From: Lotmaria passim
Lineage: Eukaryota; Euglenozoa; Kinetoplastea; Trypanosomatida; Trypanosomatidae
Direction of reading: 5' to 3'
NCBI GenBank assembly: GCA_037349495.1
Contig: CP140205.1
Location: 434,001 to 498,000, forward strand
Length of the DNA: 64,000 nt
Below, one piece after another: positions 58,815 to 64,000 of the stretch (position 1 is the stretch's first letter; every line of letters begins with the position of its first letter). Under the pieces are notes generated by a model. That model was not told the origin of the DNA, made no database searches, and worked only from the letters and a program-made list of their open reading frames with translations. A program made the position numbers and the translations under genes.

Positions 58815-59846
58815 GTCTATTACACTGTGAAGCCGTTCAGTATCACTATTGCCCCAACTGGCAGAAAAAAAAAAAAGCTGTTGTTCAGCGACCGTAATCC
58901 TCTGGTGAGCTTTGAAGCGAGAGAGAAAGAGAGAAAAAGAACCAAGAAAAGAGTAGTACTGGGCGGAAAAATAAAATCACAGTTAACGAAACGGAGTTAT
59001 ACCTTCCGGATAAGCACCTTCTGTATACAAACGCACTTGCCAAGCGGTTTTCTTTTTTTTGTAAAACTGGCGTACCAAGGTTGTTTTTTGATGCTGAGCT
59101 GAGCTGCGAGAGAAAAAGGAGGGGCCGGAACTGCGAATCAAGAACGCTTACACACGTTCTTTGTCTCTTTTCTATCTCTTTCAATAAAAACCATCGTGCT
59201 CCTCAGATTCGAAACAGCTGTGAGCTTTCCTTTTACGAAAATAGAAATGCTGGCTGTGCATCGGCAGTGCCGCAAAAACAACGGCAGAACACAAAGACCG
59301 CAATGAAAAAAGAGGAAGAACCCAATGAAAAAGGGAAATCGAAAACAGGAAAAGTCGAAAAGAGTGAGTTGGATTAAAAAGAAAAAAGAAAAACAGGGCT
59401 TCTATGAACGGGCTGAAGAAATGCACTCGTGATCCGTTTTTTTTTTTTTTGGATGTCATGCGCTTTTTCCTGTTGTCTCATTCTATGTGTATGAAAAGTG
59501 TTTACGTGTTTCGTCTTTTTGTGCGGACGTTCCACGCATTGAAGGTAGCTTGAGAAGTCTCTTGCTCTCAAAAAAAAAAAAAAAAAAGAAACGAGCAAAC
59601 AAAACAAAGCAAACAACAACAACAAAAAAAAAAAAAAAAACAGAAAAACAAAACAAAAAAAGTTCCCTCACTACCCTAACGCGCTCATTTGATCCAATGC
59701 ACTCAACGTAGGGTAAACCTAGGAGAGCTCGGCGGGGAGTGAACGGTTTCCTCTCGCAATACAGAGTCCGCGGCGTTGCTCAAAAACGACCAAAAATACG
59801 CGTGAGTTTTCGCTGCTGAGGCTGTTTGCTTGTTATTACTCTTCTT
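58815..59846. other. Intergenic spacer, about 1.0 kb
   Basis: AT-rich, with long A-tracts at 59570-59587 and 59624-59640. It should hold the thymidine kinase 3' UTR. No gene was seen. Confidence 0.65.
58858..58859 (-). promoter_or_regulatory. Predicted spliced-leader acceptor, 316-residue protein gene
   Basis: On the minus strand twelve T are followed by CTGCCAG; first AG after the tract, 5' UTR of 43 bases. Confidence 0.65.
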
Positions 59847-60677
59847 CTACTGGATACCGTTGACCAGCACCTTCTCCGCTTTCACAAATTTGGGCGGTGG
59901 GTGCAGCGAGAACTCGCTCAGCGACTCCACACGTGATGTCTTGAAGTCGGCCGTGCCAACGGCTGCGGCGGAGACCGGCGACTTGGTGGCCTCGTCCTCC
60001 AGACTGCGCTCGCTGCCGGCGGCCTTCTCCGGCGTCGCGACCATGGTCGGTTTCTTCGTCGCCACACCGAGGTAGCTCTTTTCGATTTCCTTGATTGCCT
60101 GCTGCGACTTGCGCATCTCATCCAGTGAGGCGGTCATCGGCTTCATGTAGCACTCACGGCAGGTCGCGATGTACATATCCGCCCCACCGATCAGCTCCTG
60201 CTGCTCGACGTTCACCGTGCGCCGCGTGAAGCAGGCGGGCTGTTCGTGGCACATCATGCAGACAGCCGTCAGCTTGTCCACCGACTCGCAGTACGGAACC
60301 AGCTCGCAAATCTGACCAAACGGCTTTCGGCGGTAGTCCCCATCCAAGGCGGACACCATCACAATCTTGCCAGCGTCAGCCGCAGTGTTGCAGAACTCGA
60401 CCAAGTCCGAAAAGAACTGTCCTTCGTCGATTGCCAGCACGTCGAACCGGCGCCACTGCTCCTTCACCTCGCCCAGCTTCGACACCGCCGCCTGTGCCCG
60501 CAGGGTGAGCTGGTCGTGCGACGCGACGTTACTCACATCGTAACGGGTGTCCTTCGCGTACTTGATCACAAAGCAGCTCCGGCGTGCGTGGATTTCGCGC
60601 TTCACGCGGCGCATCAACTCCGTCGTCTTGCCGGCGAACATCGGGCCGATGATCAACTCAATACGTCCGCGAAACAT
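59847..60677 (-). CDS. TK: Thymidine kinase, type II (TK1-like)
   Basis: 276 residues from the ATG at 60677. It phosphorylates thymidine to dTMP in the pyrimidine salvage pathway. The P-loop GPMFAGKT (11-18) and DEGQFF (84-89, Glu85 the likely catalytic base) are present, as are the four zinc-binding Cys (CMMC at 140-143 and CREC at 173-176). The lasso region ACFTRRTVNVEQQELIGGAD lies between them. The catalytic core ends near residue 185; a Lys/Ala/Ser-rich tail of about 90 residues follows, as in other trypanosomatid enzymes with extensions. The open codons upstream of this ATG translate homopolymers (SLSLS, KKKKKK) and are taken as leader; a CT-repeat tract (60738-60764) followed by an A-run and AG forms the likely acceptor region. 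Confidence 0.93.
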   Translation of the reverse strand: MFRGRIELIIGPMFAGKTTELMRRVKREIHARRSCFVIKYAKDTRYDVSNVASHDQLTLRAQAAVSKLGEVKEQWRRFDVLAIDEGQFFSDLVEFCNTAADAGKIVMVSALDGDYRRKPFGQICELVPYCESVDKLTAVCMMCHEQPACFTRRTVNVEQQELIGGADMYIATCRECYMKPMTASLDEMRKSQQAIKEIEKSYLGVATKKPTMVATPEKAAGSERSLEDEATKSPVSAAAVGTADFKTSRVESLSEFSLHPPPKFVKAEKVLVNGIQ

Positions 60678-60737
60678 ATTCCTTTTTCTTTTTTTTTCTC
60701 TTCTCGTTGCTTGACTGGCCTTCTTTTTTTTTTTTTT

Positions 60738-60764
<27 letters not shown>
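60738..60764. repeat. (GA)n microsatellite
   Basis: About 13 AG units; on the transcribed-sense strand it is a CT tract that may serve as polypyrimidine signal for thymidine kinase trans-splicing. Confidence 0.9.
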
Positions 60765-60768
<4 letters not shown>

Positions 60769-61802
60769 GACGACTCAAAAAAAAAAAAAAAGCAGTGTAG
60801 ATTACGTAGCGTTAGAAAAGCAAGAAACAAGAAATAGGGATAACTGTATAAGAAGCGGGTCCTAAGGGTCCAGGCTTGTTCGGAGCAACAGTTGAGGGCA
60901 AAAAAAAAGCAATCACAAGCACGCTGGTTCGAGGGAAGAGGAAAAAGAAAAAAAAAAAGGGAGGAAAAGCACACCGAAAAAGGAGCAGTTCCTGAAGAGG
61001 CGGCCTTGATATAAATCTATCGGAGAAAGGTGTGTAATGAAAGAGAAGCTGTGTGTGTGTGGGTGTGCGTGTGTATATGAACGGCTAACAAGGCGTAATC
61101 GCTGTACGAAGTGCGGAGTCAGAGACCTGGGTGCGTACAGAGCAAACATGTATTTACGGAAGAAAGCCGATACAAGAACAACGTAGAAAAAGATGAAGAG
61201 CGGGAAAAAAGATCGGAGAGAGAAGCAAGCAGACACAAGAGTTGGCGATGACGACTTCGTCATTTTAGAAGCTGGCGTTTTTTCTCTCCCCTAATTCTGG
61301 CTTCGCTGCTCAAAGGTGAAAGTTCGAACTCGCAATAATAACAACAACAAAAACGAAAGGACACATACGAAGCAAAGCAGCCCGCAGTAACAACGTAATG
61401 TTGCTCAACGAAAAAGTCGCTGCCTCCTTCTCTGCACGGTGCGCAATCACCACTCTCAACATGCGTCTGTATGTGTTCGGACGAGCACTTCCTTCACCTT
61501 TTTCATTTTGATTATTTAGTATTTGCCTGCTTTTTCTTTTCGTCGTCAAAACTCATGAGTGCAAAGGGTGTGCAGACTGCTTCGGGTGTAAAGATGTACG
61601 AGGGAAGAAGAGAAGAAAACAAATAAAAAATAATAATAAAAAAAAAGGGCTGCCATGTGGAAGACAAAGATCGACACGCTTAGAAGAAGAAAAGAAAAAA
61701 AAAAAAGAAAACAACTAACTAGTAGGAAGTAAATAGTAATAAAATACAAGAAGGTGAAAAGGTACACGAATGCATGTGCAGATACAGCGCACAAATATAT
61801 CT

Positions 61803-61806
<4 letters not shown>

Positions 61807-61843
<37 letters not shown>
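61807..61843. repeat. (TA)n microsatellite
   Basis: About 18 AT units read directly from the sequence. Confidence 0.95.
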
Positions 61844-61845
<2 letters not shown>

Positions 61846-62038
61846 TATGTATAGATGTATAGATATATGCTTGAAAAAAAAAAAAAAGAAAGGAAAAAAG
61901 AAAAATGAGTCTAAAAGTAAACAGACAAGTATATGTATGAATAAATACTCCAAATGACGTTCTACTTGCGACCAAAAAAAAAAAAATGGGAGACGACAAC
62001 CAAAAAGAAAAAAAAAAGTGCTCTGGCGAAGAGCACAC

Positions 62039-62041
<3 letters not shown>

Positions 62042-62076
<35 letters not shown>
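62042..62076. repeat. (CA)n microsatellite
   Basis: About 17 AC units ending 20 bases from the stop codon of the coiled-coil gene to the right. Confidence 0.95.
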
Positions 62077-62077
<1 letters not shown>

Positions 62078-62096
62078 TCATATTCAAAGAGTTCAC

Positions 62097-64000
62097 TCAA
62101 AAACGCATGCGAGACGGCTTGTGCGTTGACGACGTTGAGGCTGCCCCACTGCCTTCCGCAGTATTCGCTGTTGGCAGGCGACGATAGCCGCTGTTTACCC
62201 GCATGAACGTCGCGTTGCCAGCCGCCCTGTTGGGCGAGGAGGACGACGGCTGCTGCTGCTGCTGCTGCTGCTGTGAAGACGGTGCCGCCGCCGCACTCGC
62301 CATTGCGGTGTTGCTACGACGGAACGGGTTCGACTTGGTCGTCGTCGTCGTCGGGTGATTGCGCCGCGGTGCACCCCCACCCGATGTCGCTGCGGTAGAC
62401 ACGGATGTTGTGTTTTTATTGCTGCTTGATGCCCCACTGCCGGTGCGGCGCTGCGGGAGCTCGCGGCTGTGTCGCTCCTTTTCCTCTTCCCCACCCGCCG
62501 CCACAGCGCCAGGTGTCGGCGGCAACTCCGCACCGCCGCCGCTGTTGCTGTTGCCGTTGTAGCTATGGTGGTGGTGACTCACACTACTTGTCGTAGCAGC
62601 CGCGGTGGTGGTGTTGCTTCGCACGTACGTGCGGGAGCTGTTCTGCCGGTGGAAATCCAAACGTGGAGCGGCGTCCACAGTCGCCTTCCCACCGCGTCCC
62701 GTCACGGTGGCGCCGGCGTCGGTGTTGCTGCCAGAGCCGCCGTTTTCCGGCTTCGGCGTGCTGCGCTGCGATGCAGCGGCGTCACTTGTGCCTTGGCTGA
62801 CGTATTCCACCAAAACGGGTGTGGATCGCGTGCGGGCGAAGGGGGAGTTGCTCAGGTGTTGCTTTACAATGCGCGGCGCAGCTCCTCCGCTGTTACTGCC
62901 GTTGATCGGGTTGCTGTGGCAGCTGGCGGTTCGGGCGAAGGGAATTCCACTACCACTACCTACGGTGTGACCATTATTGTTATTAGCAGCAGCAGCAGCA
63001 GCACTGCCCTTCAACCCGTTCTCCAGTTCCTCCAGCATGGGGACGAGCAGTTCACAAAGCTGGGTGGACAGCTGCCGATGGTCCATCGCCGCACGTGACA
63101 CCGTCGCTGCGAGGGCCCCTTTTCTGTGCCCGCTGCGACGCGTCCCACGACCAGTCCCGATGCTGCCGCTGCTGTACGCGTCGTCGGCCGCGCTGACGCT
63201 CGCATCCATGCCAAGCGCGCTCATTGTCCGTTGCAGCTTGCGCAGGCACTGCTGGAGGTTTGTGTTGCTGTTCGTCAGCACCACGAGCGACTCCCGCGCC
63301 ACGTCGTCCTTCTCCGCGTCGTCGTCTTGCAGGCGAGACGGCGAATCAGGGGACAACACCTGCTGCGACTGTTGGTCAGCCTGCCACTTCTTCTCTTTCT
63401 CTTCCATGCGAATTAGCTGCTTTACAAGCAGGTCGAAGTCGTGCTTCTTCGCCCGCAACTCCTGCTGCGCCGACTCCAACTCGCGCTGCATGGCGGCTTG
63501 GATGTTCGACAAGTCGTTCATGTCCGTCTCCATCTCCTTCACCTGCCGAGCAAGGTTCATGCGTTCCTCCTTGGCGACCCGCAGTGCCTCACGCAGGGCC
63601 GCCTCCTCGTTGACGGAACCCTTTGCCGCCGCACACGTGACAGAAGCAGCGGTGCCAGAAGAGGATGTCTCCAGCTTGGCCTGCAGCCGCTTCATGTCCT
63701 TTTCCTTCGCGGCCAGCGCTTCCTCCGCTTCCGCCAGCCGACGGGCCGACGCCGTCGCGGCTGCCTTCAGCTCCGCGGCTGCCTTCTCCTTCTCCGCCTC
63801 GGCCGCCGCCGTCTTGGAACGCAGCGCCGACTCCAGTCGACGCACCTTCTCTGCCAACGCCATCTCCGCCTCCCCGGCAGTGGCCTGAGACGCCTTCAGC
63901 TGGCTCTCAGCCACGGCCAGCTTTGACACCAGCTGCTCCTTCGCAACGCGCACCTCGGCGCACCGGGCCGTCAATTCACTCAGTGTTTGCTGCAGCTGCT
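62097..64000 (-). CDS. Coiled-coil protein with low-complexity C-terminus, N-terminus cut by window edge
   Basis: At least 634 codons; the frame is open through base 64000 with no ATG that could be the true start, so the 5' end lies beyond the window. The visible N-terminal ~230 residues are coiled coil (SQLKASQATAGEAEMALAEK, then EKVRRLESALRSKT, and further heptads up to LVKQLIRMEEKEKKWQADQ). A short helical segment (LVVLTNSNTNLQQCLRKLQR) and another (HRQLSTQLCELLVPMLEELE) follow. The last ~300 residues are Ser/Thr/Gly/Asn-rich with N-, A-, Q- and H-runs and end in KPSRMRF. I do not recognise the family; a motor or kinase domain could lie upstream, outside the window. Confidence 0.8.
   Translation of the reverse strand, partial: QLQQTLSELTARCAEVRVAKEQLVSKLAVAESQLKASQATAGEAEMALAEKVRRLESALRSKTAAAEAEKEKAAAELKAAATASARRLAEAEEALAAKEKDMKRLQAKLETSSSGTAASVTCAAAKGSVNEEAALREALRVAKEERMNLARQVKEMETDMNDLSNIQAAMQRELESAQQELRAKKHDFDLLVKQLIRMEEKEKKWQADQQSQQVLSPDSPSRLQDDDAEKDDVARESLVVLTNSNTNLQQCLRKLQRTMSALGMDASVSAADDAYSSGSIGTGRGTRRSGHRKGALAATVSRAAMDHRQLSTQLCELLVPMLEELENGLKGSAAAAAANNNNGHTVGSGSGIPFARTASCHSNPINGSNSGGAAPRIVKQHLSNSPFARTRSTPVLVEYVSQGTSDAAASQRSTPKPENGGSGSNTDAGATVTGRGGKATVDAAPRLDFHRQNSSRTYVRSNTTTAAATTSSVSHHHHSYNGNSNSGGGAELPPTPGAVAAGGEEEKERHSRELPQRRTGSGASSSNKNTTSVSTAATSGGGAPRRNHPTTTTTKSNPFRRSNTAMASAAAAPSSQQQQQQQQPSSSSPNRAAGNATFMRVNSGYRRLPTANTAEGSGAASTSSTHKPSRMRF

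Larger units (their letters stand above)
60678..62096. other. Intergenic spacer with several microsatellites
   Basis: 1.4 kb with a GA run (60738-60764), a TA run (61807-61843), a CA run (62042-62076) and A-tracts. It contains the thymidine kinase leader and the 3' UTR of the next gene. No gene was seen. Confidence 0.7.

Noticed and set aside
60678-60974. 99-codon N-terminal extension of thymidine kinase
   Set aside because: It translates CT repeats and A-tracts (SLSLSL, KKKKKK) and a T-rich leader; TK1 proteins begin just before the P-loop strand.
61310-61345. GTTCGAAC-type T-loop that might mark a tRNA
   Set aside because: No acceptor, D or anticodon stems could be formed around it.

Overview
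The window reads as nuclear DNA of a trypanosomatid (kinetoplastid protist); I cannot name the genus. The grounds are as follows. Every gene I can support lies on the minus strand, head to tail and without introns, as in a kinetoplastid polycistronic transcription unit. Several starts are preceded on the minus strand by a polypyrimidine tract and a nearby AG, the usual form of a spliced-leader acceptor. Coding DNA is GC-rich while the spacers are AT-rich and full of homopolymers and microsatellites. The gene families fit too: a folate/pteridine transporter of the BT1/FBT type, a GP46/PSA-2-like LRR surface protein, PIF1 helicase, a TK1-like thymidine kinase, and many long coiled-coil proteins. 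No strand switch, rRNA, tRNA or CRISPR array was seen.

In transcription order (right to left) the genes are: the 3' part of a coiled-coil protein (62097 to beyond 64000); thymidine kinase (59847-60677); a hypothetical protein (57864-58814); five nearly identical flavohemoglobin genes (56127-57332 and four more down to 42832); PIF1-like helicase (37901-40297); a ribosomal-L1-fold protein (36719-37522); a modular LRR surface protein that stops inside an LRR (32683-35682); a large RIIa plus degenerate EF-hand protein (25450-29481); an FBT-family transporter (19920-22091); a 1702-residue coiled-coil protein (12891-17999); a small hypothetical (11112-12122); a golgin-84-like tail-anchored coiled-coil protein (8389-10263); a WD40 protein resembling Prp4 (5770-7794); and a very long TPR plus multi-IQ protein running off the left end (1-5264).

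The most notable locus is the flavohemoglobin array. Four head-to-tail units of about 3.06 kb (41901-54129) each carry one 401-codon gene and meet inside poly-A tracts. A fifth, first-transcribed copy (56127-57332) shares only the stretch from the predicted spliced-leader acceptor to about 11 bases past the stop; its other flanks are unrelated. The proteins are very close to bacterial Hmp-type nitric oxide dioxygenase and keep its haem-pocket, FAD and NAD(P)H motifs, which suggests bacterial ancestry followed by amplification. Sites that vary among copies are mosaic, as expected from gene conversion. The flanking genes have no evident link to nitric oxide, so the array looks like a dosage locus embedded in housekeeping genes.

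Spacers range from 0.4 to 3.4 kb. They contain mostly A-tracts on the plus strand (T-tracts on the transcribed-sense strand) and CA/TA/GA microsatellites. Two contain short coding-like GC-richer islands that I could not assign.
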